This document shows, piece after piece, positions 1 through 12,100 of a stretch of 22,919 bases of DNA. The stretch spans positions 64,894-87,812 of the forward strand of contig NW_003108595.1 in assembly GCF_000003605.2 (NCBI RefSeq), written 5' to 3'. This stretch comes from Saccoglossus kowalevskii (lineage: Eukaryota > Hemichordata > Enteropneusta > Harrimaniidae). The notes below the pieces were generated by a model. It saw only the letters and a list, made by a program, of their open reading frames with translations. It had not been told where the DNA came from and made no database searches. Position 1 is the first letter of the stretch. Each line of letters opens with the position of its first letter. The position numbers and the translations under genes were made by a program.

Positions 1-751
1 AAGCTCACGTGTCCCTTATTTGAGGGACCAGATTCTGCCGTAAATTCGGGATGGGATTTAGAAAAAAATAAAATGGGACTTTTAGGGTGTATTTTGGCGT
101 CATTTTCGGACATTTCAATCATTCCTGAATGATGCGTGAATTGAATGAACTATGACCCGTACAATCTCGATTTGCATATTGTCAATCAAAGGTCCTGTTA
201 TTTGGTTACTCATGCAAATTAGGCAATTGGACATAAACCATGCCACGTGCGAGTGTTTTTTATTTTTAACCAGAAAATAAACAGCAATTTTAACGGTGTT
301 CCAATAAGAATTCATTGGTCAAATTTTCACAGAATGTTCTTTAGATAAAAATCTATATAAAAAACGAAAAAAACTATTTTTGATTGAAATTCACAAATAA
401 ACTGCATCTCTACCTTAATTTAAACTTAGGAATTTTCATATAAACAATTTGAATGGACCATTGAACTGTGTGGTGAACTCTCCCAATACTAAGTATGTTG
501 GTATGTCAGTCCAAACACAAGTGATTTTACATAATGAGTTTCATTGTCTCGCATCATTGTACCAGTAAATAATTTTCTGGATACTGTAAAAGCATTAATT
601 TTACAAGGCACTACTTTCACTACTTTGAGCATATTCACTGGCTTGTAAATTCATATATTTACAATGAGCTCTATTGTAATTTCTCACATTCAAATGGTTC
701 TGTATGTCTTGTGTTACTAATAGTTTGTTCCTATCAGACTTAGTCCGAAAA
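1..751. other. non-coding AT-rich sequence, probably intron
   Basis: No exon-like coding stretch on either strand. A small hairpin sits at 11-28 (GTCCCT / AGGGAC with a 6-nt loop). It is probably intron of the GEF gene, because the exon at 3029 starts mid-domain. Confidence 0.5.
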
Positions 752-970
752 AGTGACTTTTGTTTTGGGTTCGGTCCTGCATTTGACCAATTTTATTACT
801 CATAGTGGGTTAATAATGCATGTAATTTTGTTTCACGATTTGATTCAATATGGCCGACTGGCTGCCATTTTGTCTACCCATTTCTCAAATACATTTCAAC
901 AGATTATGTTTAAATTTGGTATAAAGGCAGGATATTTTGGGTTGCATGATCCTCTCTGGTATTTTTAGAT
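752..970 (+). repeat. single diverged copy of the ATGGCCGACTGGC repeat
   Basis: The stretch at about 836-872 (gatttgattcaatatggc, cgactggctgccattttgt) matches the array unit at about 18522-18557 with only three differences. Flanking text (ttgaccaattttattact.. before, aaatttggtataaag after) also resembles the layout around the array. The 71-codon open frame through it is a repeat by-product. Confidence 0.6.
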
Positions 971-1197
971 ATTGTTGAATTTAACTAACTAGCAGCTATT
1001 TTTGTCAAAAAAATATTAAAAATCAATCAATCATTTCTCATGCATGCCTGGGAAGATTTCATTCACACTGGTAATTAACTCCGCCTCTGTTCACTAAGTA
1101 AATGCTTATCATTCCCCCTGTCCTGCTAATCCCGCAAAACAACAACTGATATAAACATGACAATTGAATTTCAAACCAAGTACACATTAGTCTGTTT

Positions 1198-1889
1198 ATG
1201 GAACTATAAACCACAGGAAGAACAACCACTTTGTTTCCTTTGAACTATGATAGTTGCCGTGATGTTGAATGTTTATTTTGACTGTTTATTTCGTTGCATT
1301 AAAAAATAAGCCAATTTACGCAAATGAACGTTAATCTTCGACTATCGATCATTTTCGGAGTCAATCGGGCGACTTTGGGAGATCACGTGATTGAGCTGTT
1401 TTGGTTATAGCATAAAAAAAACAATGGCGCCAAGACAAAAACACTGATAAATGAGCGACATTCAACGGGGAAAAAAAACACATTGCCACTTCTGGCGATC
1501 GAAGGGAAACACGGAATAAGTTGGGATATCTCGACAGCATACCAAACCCCATGTTTCGCAAACTTTTGCAACCTTATTTTTTCGAGGGTTGAAAAAAACA
1601 AGAAGTAATCCAAAAACAACATTGAAAATGATGAAAACTCGCTAAACTCCGACCCGTTGCACGACTTCCGGTACACTGAAGGTCACCCTGCAGAACAACT
1701 TGTTTGCGCATGTGTAGTGAACAAAATATTTTACTGCAAAGCGGTTGATATGGGCGTATTGGCAGCAACTAACATGGCGTATGACTAATGTTGTGGAAAC
1801 AAAAGCGAAAGCACTGTAAGATAAACTAAGACAAAGGTTTTTATTAATCCTCTTAGTTACGTTGTTCTTCCTGTGGTTTATAGTTCCAT
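1198..1889. mobile_element. 692-bp non-autonomous DNA transposon with 29-bp perfect terminal inverted repeats
   Basis: 1198-1226 (starts ATGGAACTATAAACCACAGG) is the exact reverse complement of 1861-1889 over all 29 bases. Immediately outside, tctgttTat (1191-1199) and tctgttCat (1892-1900) look like a 9-bp target duplication, though the register against the inverted repeat ends is slightly offset. The interior is richer in CpG than its surroundings and encodes nothing recognisable, so it would depend on a transposase elsewhere. It contains a TCACGTGA E-box and an ACTTCCGG ETS-like site, which may be chance. Confidence 0.75.
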
Positions 1890-3028
1890 GGTCTGTTCAT
1901 TCATTTGCGTCTGTTGCGTCAGTCGATTGACGGTACTAATCTTGTATACAGTAAAACTGAGAATGAACCTTCTTATGCACATTCCGTATACACACTACTC
2001 CTCCAAACTGCTAATATAACAAGTGGGAAAATATCTCTGGCCAAGGACTTTGGCTGTATGTGCAAGTTAGGTATCGGATTGTATCTCGTGTAAGATTAGA
2101 GTTCTTGTGGTCTAGCAGGTGAACGCTGGGTTGACTTTACAATCAAAATCAATTAAGCGGCGAGAAAGATATGAGCATTGTATCAATACAATTTAACCGT
2201 AGACTCAATTTTAACGTCCCATCTACAGCGTTGTAATTATTACAAAATCAACATTGTTTCAATGTAGAAAAAACAAATGGGCACATCTTGGTAGTCAGTT
2301 TCATTCAAACGTGGTGTCAATCAACCTCAAAACTCATATCTCAAGAAGAATGCTCTGAAACTGATCACTTATGTTAGGTGAAAACTGGTTTCATAATTCG
2401 TACTTGTAACTCTCTACTGTCATCATTACTTTCGCTGTCTTCATTCATTCTTTGCGGTATCCTTGTAACCTCATAATATTGTACCAGTCTATTTTGTGGA
2501 TACCATATTCTATATGCTAAACAATTCTGCATATAAGTGACAAAATGTGACAATAGTGCTAAATTGAGAGTGAGTGCTTTCAGGAACCTAGTTATTTTAG
2601 TTTTAACTGATTAATAAAACAGTACCACAACCTGTCCATAATGCGTCTGACGTACATTTTAATGGCTTTCTTGGGTTGGCTACTTTTATGAGATTGACGG
2701 GAGTTGTACTGGTGTTTGGTAAGCTGTATGCTACGGACCACTGTTTTAACAGTTAGCAGCAGTGTATTACATATTAAAATAAAATCATATGAATATATAA
2801 TCATATCTATATTACATCATATATGTGTGGCTTGGGAAATACCATAATATTACGGTATGTGACTTATGTGTAGAACAGCTTTTATACAAGTCAAGTGCAA
2901 TGAATGATAAGTCATTGACCCCTCCCTATTTGAAGACTATGGCTGTAAATCACACTGTTTTTATGTATTTTCTACTTTGAATCAGTCACAGTTTACTGAC
3001 AGATTCCTTTTCTTATCTTTAATTTTAG
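1890..3028 (+). other. non-coding region, probable intron upstream of the first visible exon
   Basis: I looked for the missing DH-domain start (TE.xYV.DL pattern) ending in a phase-0 donor and did not find it. The open frame at 1905-2093 has no recognisable similarity. Nothing else is supported. Confidence 0.5.
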
Positions 3029-3129
3029 GGTTATGTTGGTGTTATACTGGATCGACCTGAATTACCTATCTCACCTGAACATTTCACCACTTTATTTGGA
3101 AATATAGAAGAAATATATAACTTTAATAA
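3029..3129 (+). CDS. PLEKHG1/2/3-like: PLEKHG-like exon 1 of window: DH domain, N-terminal part
   Basis: Acceptor AG at 3027-3028, donor gtaaga at 3130. Starts in phase 0 and ends with two bases (AA) of a split Lys codon. It encodes [19 protein letters not shown] followed by [14 protein letters not shown]; the LFGNIE.IY.FN motif is typical of PLEKHG DH domains. The preceding DH helix (the TE..Y..DL segment) is not found in 1-3028, so this exon is internal to the gene. Confidence 0.93.
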
Positions 3130-6100
3130 GTAAGATTGTTGATTAAGATTGTTTTTATTCTATCCTTCTGAATATAATGTTTCACTGATAAACAACTTGG
3201 AATTTGTTTTTTTCCACTTTTTTCACAAGAATATTTATTCATTTGAGCATTCACAATTCAAAGGTCAATCCACAGTGATGTAGATAAAAGTTAGTTTACA
3301 TCAAAAATGCTATAAAAAGTATCTTACTGCTACCATATGCCACCTACACATATTTATGTTTTATAATCGTTTCCAACCATTCATTGACACTTCTTAAGTG
3401 ATATTGTGTGCAAACGCATACATAATTCTAAAGAAATAATATGCCAATGGTTTCCTATTATTCATTTTACTGGGTGATTTCTTTTAACTTAAGTACTGGT
3501 ATGGCTGAAATGTACACGTTTGCCTTTGTACTTGTTTGTATTCACCCTCTACTGGGTGTATGAATGACTTCCCATGAATTGTTATGATTTCCTGTTTTCA
3601 AGCAGTTGGTGGTTTTGTCGTAGAGCAACTTAAGCATCATTGTGAAATAGCCATTTGTTTTATAGCCCTGTTTAACTGTATTGTGTGGTCTGATGTTCAA
3701 AGTTGTCTTTATACCTAGGCCAACTTCTAATAATAAAATGCTTTGTACTTTCAAATGGTTGGTCAAAGTGTTCAAACTGGAAATTATAAAATTCTGTTAT
3801 TTATTTAAAATGTTGCAGATGAAATTCAAAATAAATGTATTAAAGCATGAAATATTAGAAGTGGCAAGTATAATCAGCCTGTCTCTGGTAACTGGTCATT
3901 AGTTTATGCCATTTTCTCAAATTTTATACACAGGTGTTCTATGGTGATCCATAGTTTTTGATACAAATCTGCGCTGTTTAATAATCTAGTTTGCATAATA
4001 AGCTACATTTGACTTAATATTAAAAAAAATGCCATATACATGTCATATATAATTTAAGGTTCTCCTCAAGATGTGATAAGCGCATAGAATTAAAGTTAAG
4101 ATTATGAGTGAAATTGTCATCGATTGTACCGGTATTACAATCATGTATTTTCTCTTCAGGTCTTTGTTGGATGAGTTAGAAAACACTGACAATGATCCCA
4201 TACAAGTAGCTGAATATTTCGTCAAAAAGGTAAGTTATATATCTATACGTTATTTGAAGCAGTATGTAATTTTATCCAAGCAAATCCTAATTTTTATTAC
4301 CCAATATTAAAGGACATTTACATACATGTACCAAGTGTGATAACAAATCTTCATATACTCCAAAGATTACAGTTAATAATTGTCTTGTCGTCTCAGTTTT
4401 GTGAGTTTACTTGTCAAATTTTGTATGGTAATCTGAATGTCCTTTGTCCCTTGAATGCCCCTCAGCGGCAATCATTGCAGCAACCTGGCACAAAAATCCT
4501 GGGCAAATTATTTTTTTTGTGTGTGAGTTGAGTTGTACCATTTCTTTTTTCAGGACAAAGTGTTCAAGTCATTGTATTGTTCGTATTGTACAAGTTATCC
4601 TACTTCCATTGCGGTGCTTACAGAATTATCAAAAATTAAAGAAGTGATGGATTTCTTGGAAGAAAGACAATCAGCTTTGCACCATTCACTGCCATTGGGT
4701 TCTTATTTGTTGAAACCTGTACAGAGAATACTGCGATATAGACTTCTTTTTCAGGTCAGATATTCTCAGTAACCTTTTCAATAACTTGTTTCAGTGTCAC
4801 CCTTCAATATTTATCTTAAGTTTCTGTTTTTGTTGGGGCAGACAAAAAAACAAAATTTTATAGTATGTGGTACAAAGGGAAGTAGGCATTAAGTTAATTG
4901 TCCCAACATGGAATCATAATTATAACATGAGCCTCTGGATTTCCCTATGCCTCATTCTGACAGGATGCACATATTTATCAGGTCAATGCCCTGCTATATA
5001 GAATTATTATAAATAAATAATATCAATATTTACAGAAAGTTTATCACAAATTTGGCCGATGTTTTATCATGAAAAGTAATAAAATTATTTGCTTTTTAAG
5101 TTTTATCTGATGAGCATAGTAGGTCACATACTCGTAATTTGGACCAGAATATTATAAAAATAGTAATACATGTATTAAAGATTTGTGCCTTGCATGCCTC
5201 AGCATACATCTCTAGGATTAGCAAATGAATTGGAGGAATAAATACAATGTGACAAAGGAATACAGCTAATTGAATATTTAAATCAACAACTTTTAATAAT
5301 GATAACCTACAGAAAAATTTATAGCTATTTGAATTAAATAATTTACATATGTGATATGACAAATTTATATTTTATAAAGTTGTTTACTGCATTTATCTTG
5401 TATTTTAAATTCAGAGTATCCATCAACATTACAACAAGAAGGCTGATGGGTTTCATATTGTAGAGAAAGCATTAGATACTATGACAGAAGTAGCTGAGTA
5501 TATTAATGATATGAAGAGGAAACATGAAGCTGCTGTACATGTACAGGAAATACAGAGTGTTTTACATGGATGGGGTGTAAGTACTCAATTAACCTTACCA
5601 TACAAGTCCCATCACTTTGTTATTTACACTAAAAATAATATTAATTGTATAAACATTGGGTTTGATATTAGTCATCTGCTACTACTGTAACCTTGAAGAA
5701 GGTTAATGTTAAGTGTATGTTAGGTATAAGGTCATGTGTTCTGTTTGACTACAACTAATCCTCATCCAATGTCAATTGATCCATGATAACATATTTGCAC
5801 ATTTTAGAGGTTGTCTCCATTAGGCTAAACATCAGTCAGACTTGAAGCCCATGCAAATACCTTGACAAATAGCAATGAACTTACAACCTCTTTTAAATTT
5901 TGTTATTATTGGATAGTGCAACAACTTCTTAGAATGTCTTTTACTTGTCCTTTCATCTTTATTATTAATAAATAGTTATTTATAATATTACATTCACTTT
6001 CTGTTCATGTTGAGTCGTATATTTGATTCATTATAGAAGTGTATAACTGGAATGTCCTCACAACCAAATTGTTTGTGAATATCATATTCCCAATTAGTAA

Positions 6101-9100
6101 TGTGTTACATTTGTTTTTTGAAAAATGATAAATTTGGATGTTTGTTTTATTTCAGGGTACGTTGACATCATATGGTGAATTAGTACTAGAGGTAAGCATG
6201 TCCAGTGCTGTAGGTGAAATACATGCAGTCAATGGCATCATGATTATAATTATCATAATCACAGATTAATAAAAATAACTATTAGCCTTGGAAATACAGT
6301 CAATGAAACAGCTGGTTACTTCACTGATTGGAAGTAATATCCTGCAATATAAACCTCTGAAAACATTGAAATCATAACAAATAAGTGAAATAACACCAGT
6401 GTATGTTTGATATATTCTCATACTTTGCATTGTGTTTGTGTAGAGGGGAGGACAATTATGACAAGAAACTCTTTCGTGGTTTCACTTGTACAATACATGA
6501 CTATATAATACATTACCGTATACCTGAAATTGTATTATTGAAATTATTTTTTATAGGATACTTTTCACATGGTTGGTGCTAGGGCTGGAAGGTATTTGTA
6601 TTTGTTTGAAAAAGCACTTTTAATTGGTAAAAGACGAGAAGATGGATTGATCAGTGTGAAGGCTGATATTTTGGTAAGTCATAGTGTATCATGTTAGTTG
6701 AAGTATACATCCAGCATATGATTGGAACATCTTGATGACAATTTACCGGTACTGATACATTGCTTCTCATACCTTATCATACGTGTCTAATCCAATGTAT
6801 ATCAGTCTGATATGGTTGACTTGTAATAACCACTATTTCTGAATTCTGAGTACCTTGAATACAAACATGTGTGTTTTTGGAACGTATTCACTGTGTTTCT
6901 TGCACTGCATCATGAGAAAAGGTCAATATTTGCTTGACACAATCGAAAAACTGATTGACGTTCTTCTGAGTGTGTTTTGATCATGTATCAACTTGGTTGT
7001 CCAAAATATGTTGAAATACTTAAGTTTACAGGTTGCAAATGGATAGAAAAATAAATGGGCATGATCTGAACTTGGTCCCATTTCTGAGCTGTCACATTAT
7101 AAAACAGTATATAATTACTGTTTATTTGAGAAAATATTTCCCATTTTGGATTCTTGGTCTAGTTGAGGATACATCTAGTAACTAAGAACTGCATTTCATA
7201 ACATAAATGGTTTGTTTTGGAGTGTAATATATTGGTCAACCAATATTCTATAATTTTGATGAGTTGATGTGTTCCAGTGACGAGTAAAAAATAGACAACA
7301 TAAGTTTGAATAAAGATTACAAATTTAACATGAAAAAGATGTTGAAAACTGCATTTGTATAAATTTTATTCAATTAAAATACTCAACATCTGAATGAATG
7401 TCATAACTCCACAACTCTTATGTTGAATTGAGTGTTCATTGCATTTTATTTTGCAATTCTGCACAAAACATTGTGCGCTATGTGTGGTTTGTACTGTAGA
7501 ACACAAAACACCCCCCCCCCCCCAGGAAGTTTGAAAGTTCAAATAGAGGTTTTTGAGGTACTGAGAATTATGTTAGTCTGTGCACCTCGGTTTCTTTGGC
7601 TGAGGTTTGTGTGCTTAAAGTTTATATGCCATGTAATTCTCTAATGAAGTAGAAGAAACATGTGTTTTGTAAGAAATGTGCTTTTGTTTATAGAATCTTG
7701 TTATCTTTGTTTTCTTCCAGTGTTCAAATATGGTTCTACAAGAGATGGTTTTAAAAGATAATCTTTGGTTTGGTATCTATCCGTTTGATAATAATAAAGT
7801 TCAGTACATTATTCAGGTAATATTATAGTGAACCTCAGAACAGTTCTATTTTAGTAACTTTCTTTGAATTTAATTATATTTGTAAATTTTGTACATTCCA
7901 CCACTTATTGACATGAATTGATTATTTGAAATAAATAAATATGGAGAGAGGGTCTCTCTTCCAAGTCTTCTAACTAATTGTCAATGTGTATTGAAACATA
8001 AGTGAAACAATCCCATGTCAAATTTAACTGTCATTACTATGTTACATTTAAAATGTTGTTTCTATAGTCACGATGCATGGAGCAGAAAAGACGATGGACA
8101 CATCAATTGAAAAGATTGATAATAGAAAACCATCCATCAGTAGTTCCAATGCATGCTAAACAAGTTATATTAGACCAGGACAGGGATAAACGTAAGTTGT
8201 TGCCACAAAATAAGGATGGTTTTTATTCTGTGATCATGTTTACAGAAGTAACAGTTTGTTTATATTTTCGTGGTATTGACTGGGGTATCTGTATCCTGCC
8301 TAGGAATATAGCTCAGTCTATATTTAATAATTACCAATGACTACTATTATTAGCTACCACTTTCTATATATTATATTTATCAGTTGTAGCAGCTCTCTAT
8401 TGAGAATATACATGTACCACATTCACATTGTTATCCATAATTTGGTTGTTACTCTCTCTGTATTGTCTTCATGTAGACTTTGTGGTATCCTCATAATAGC
8501 TGTATATTTATTGTCAGTATATTAAATGAGATTATCATCCATATTACATAGCTTTTTAAAAAAACAAAAAATCACTGATGAAGTAATTTCATAAAGGTAT
8601 GTGCAATGTCCTAGCGCCCCCATATGGTCACTTTGAAAAATCTTTTTTTTTATTCTATTATTTGGAAGTCAACTAGGCACAATTTTATCGTGAGTGTAAC
8701 CTTGGCTAGGATTATGTACATTACCGGTACTTTCAAATTTTCAAGAACAAGTTGAGATATGTTAATGCTTTTTTTTACATAAGAAAGTTCTGCTAATGCA
8801 TTGTTATATGTTGTAGATTATGGATCAGATGATAGTCTTGACCTTCTCGATAGAAGAGATCATCACATCAAATATAAAGATGAAAGGAAAAGTAAAAGAC
8901 ATTCGAAGAAATCAGATCCCAATATTAGAAAGATCAGAAGAGGTTCCACACAACTCAAAGGTGCACATCCATGTATATTGAAATTTGAACTAATTATTTG
9001 TATGTAGCAGGAGAGAGGGTTGTTTGAATGAACTACAGTGGGTTCTTGATTGCTTGTTGTCACATTGCTTGGCTTTTACTCAATAGGTCAATTTCTGACG

Positions 9101-12100
9101 AGCTTTTGAAATGTTGCTACAGTTGGGTGATTATATTTATGGGTTTTCAAATTGGGAAAAATATGTTATCCTTGCATTTATATATATCTGATTAGGAAAT
9201 GTATTCATTTTGCTATATTTGAAACGTATGTATTCTCAAATATGTATGTGCAGCTATGAATATTTGCACATGTAATATACTTTGAGTCCACTGATATATT
9301 TTTCTTCTGCTTCAATATAAAATAGCTTGTTCATTTCAAAGCTTGTTCTTTTTTGTTCAGCAGCAGTATAAAAATTTAAATTTTGTGCACAAAAACAAAT
9401 TCTATTGTTTGCTTGCTTTAACTTCAGTTTTTACCCCTGTATACATTCACATTGCGTTCTATACATATATATGTACATTGGTGTTCTAAAACTTTCATAC
9501 TGTCATATCTTATTAACATTCATTCGGTCTTGTTTCCATGCTGCATTAGCGGGTGGAAAAACAATTTTGCATGGTGAGTTACAGCTTGCATCTTGGCTAC
9601 CATGATGTATATCATAGCAATGTAACGGCAATAATGCATGTTTATTTGGTTTTGTGCAAGAAACTGGCTACAACCAAATAACCATTTTCCCATGGAATTT
9701 ACCTTTATGCCCAAGTGTTCCACCTCTGTGTATGAAGTATTAACAATTGCTCTCAAAAGTAAGAACAGGATTTCACGGTTTAAATATTCAGCATGTATTT
9801 GTAACAAATACAATTTTACTTACTTATTAAATGTTGTGATATTGCATCGCTAGGTTTAGATACTTTCTTGTCCACTAATAGAACCTGTTTTTAATATGAA
9901 TGAATGAATTAACTAACTAATTTCCTTTCATGTGCTTGCCTTTTTTGGCCATCCCAATAGCCATGGATATAACACTTGGTGAGTAATGCAACATGAAATC
10001 CCAACTCATGTACAGTGCATGATATTTTCACATAGTAGTAGTCTTGACATAATTCATAGTATGACAAAGGTTATGAATAATATGTGAATTTAAGGTAGCG
10101 AGACTATTATTTGTGTTGAAAATTACGATTTTCACATTTATTTATTAATTGGTGAAATGCACTATAAACTTTCATGTGATAAAGTCAACATAACATAGAA
10201 TGTCATGTAAGTTGGTTAAAATGTAGATTTTCTGAAGGGAAGCAAGGCAGCCTCAGTAGTGTTTTCCAAAATCAACAACACAGGTTTAATCTGTGTGCCT
10301 ATAAGTTTCAAAGATAAACTCAAGACAAAGCAATGTTAGGATGTGTTATCAGTAGCTATCTGACACACAATTAGTGTTTCCATACATTTGAGTGGTTTGT
10401 CTCCGCCCCTATTTGTTTCACAGATTAGTCATTTGCATATGAATGTGTCAGACACAAGGTCACACAGCCACTGAAAAAAATCATTGATTTTGGTGTTTTA
10501 ATATGCCGAATTTATCCAATTATAGCTATCCCATTCCTTTATTTTTTTGGTTTCCAATAGCCTTACACATTTGGATGTCCCTACACATGTTAAAACAAAC
10601 CTTGATGGGAAAACAAATTGATTGTGCCGATAAACAAGCTTGAAAGTCTTTGCTGTTACTTCATGGACGTTTTCTAGAAGTTTATGTTTTTCAAAATACT
10701 GTAAAGGGGGTAATTATTCACTGGGTTTTAATTTAGCTTATTTCGCTGACTGGAGAAATGCGCTAAATTAAAACACAGTGAATATGTAAAATTTAGCCTA
10801 GAACACATTATCTAAATGACGAAACCGTGAATTTAAAACCCACTAAATATGCCTGAAATGGTAAATCAGTGAAATTTAAACCCAGTGAAAATTAGTCATT
10901 TTACAGTACAAGGTCTTTAACAAAAAATAACGTATACTTATTATCGTCGGATTAACACCAAATTGTCACAGCTTTAAGGTGACAGTGAGAGGAACTTGAA
11001 TGTGTCCAGACAAACTATTTCATCGATTATTTACCAACGAGTCGTGGTTTGAGTTGGAGGCAATGCGACTAAAACAGTAATTGAAATTCAGCACACTATT
11101 TTTTAAAACGCGTTGCTTGAATAAAACTGACCAGACACATTCAATTTACCAGACAAGTGAAAAAAATACTTCTTATCGCCAGCATAAATGCGTAATTATT
11201 TTTTTTACAGAAAAAGTAATTTTTCACCTTTGGTTGAGTAACGCGTCGTAGAATGCAGATACGGGCATGCAAAATACACTTGTGAAAAGCTTGAAGTCTG
11301 GCGATTCTAAAAATATATACTTTCCCAGGTCTATTTGTAGTCATTTAGTCACAATTAGAAGATGAAAACAAGTATGCAAATAATAGTCCCGCTACCTTAA
11401 TCAATTAAAAATAACACAACTCGTAATAATGTTTGTTATTGCTGTAATTTAATTGTACCTTATATAATGTCTCCTAACTCAAAGCATACACACTGTGTTA
11501 TTGATCATTAGCTGTTCTATTTGACAATAGTGGAATTGTGACATTCACTAACAAATACTATATTTACTCTTTTTTGTGTGTCTACTAAAAAAGGGCATTT
11601 GAGCCAAACATATTTGTTTTGAATTTATTTTTACTCAAAATAAAATCTAGCAAAAATTTCTATATTTTACATTTAAATCATCAAAAATATAGCCAAAATG
11701 TCTTCATTCCAGCTAAAAAAGTTAATTTTCAAAAAGAGAATTTACGTAAGTGCATGCACTTCTAATAGAGTAAATAAGGTATCTGTAGGTGTTTCCTCTT
11801 ATTTAAATGTTCATATTATGTTCTTTGTGTAAGAAAGTTGACATTGATGAGGAATTTTACATTGTTAAAGATGTATGTTAATACTCATTTAAGCATTACA
11901 TGATATCATATTTTTATTAAGCTTGTTTTTCCCACCAGTTTCTTCTGTTGCTCATTATCTTAAATTAGATCATCTTTTATTATTATATTATTTATATTTA
12001 TAAAACTTTATGCTATATTTGTATAGGAATGAAGAAACCAGAGATCATCAGTCCCAGAAGTGTAAGTATTATGTATAATGTAGCACTTTAACACCAAATA

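Larger units (their letters stand above)
9979..12026 (+). other. intron 11 (2048 nt), loaded with transposable elements
   Basis: The longest intron in the window. It holds the TTAA-flanked element at 10090-11400, the MITE nested in it at 10697-10908, and another MITE at 11556-11781. The remaining sequence is AT-rich and featureless. Confidence 0.75.

Noticed and set aside
1383-1768. Minus-strand open frames inside the 692-bp inverted-repeat element
   Set aside because: No recognisable transposase or other motif; short overlapping frames in two registers, so probably chance.
1320-1800. CpG-richer patch with an E-box (TCACGTGA), ETS-like ACTTCCGG and AACATGGCG motif as a promoter
   Set aside because: It lies entirely within the inverted-repeat element, so element composition explains it equally well; no transcript evidence.
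1905-2093. 62-codon open frame ending at GTGTAAG, as an upstream GEF exon
   Set aside because: The peptide does not resemble the expected DH start and has no fitting acceptor.
7432-7644. Open frame spanning the C13 tract
   Set aside because: A poly-Pro run from a homopolymer inside an intron; no similarity.
9520-9853. Open frames on both strands around the first microexon
   Set aside because: Short, intronic, no similarity; the spliced 24-nt exon in the GEF frame is the better explanation.
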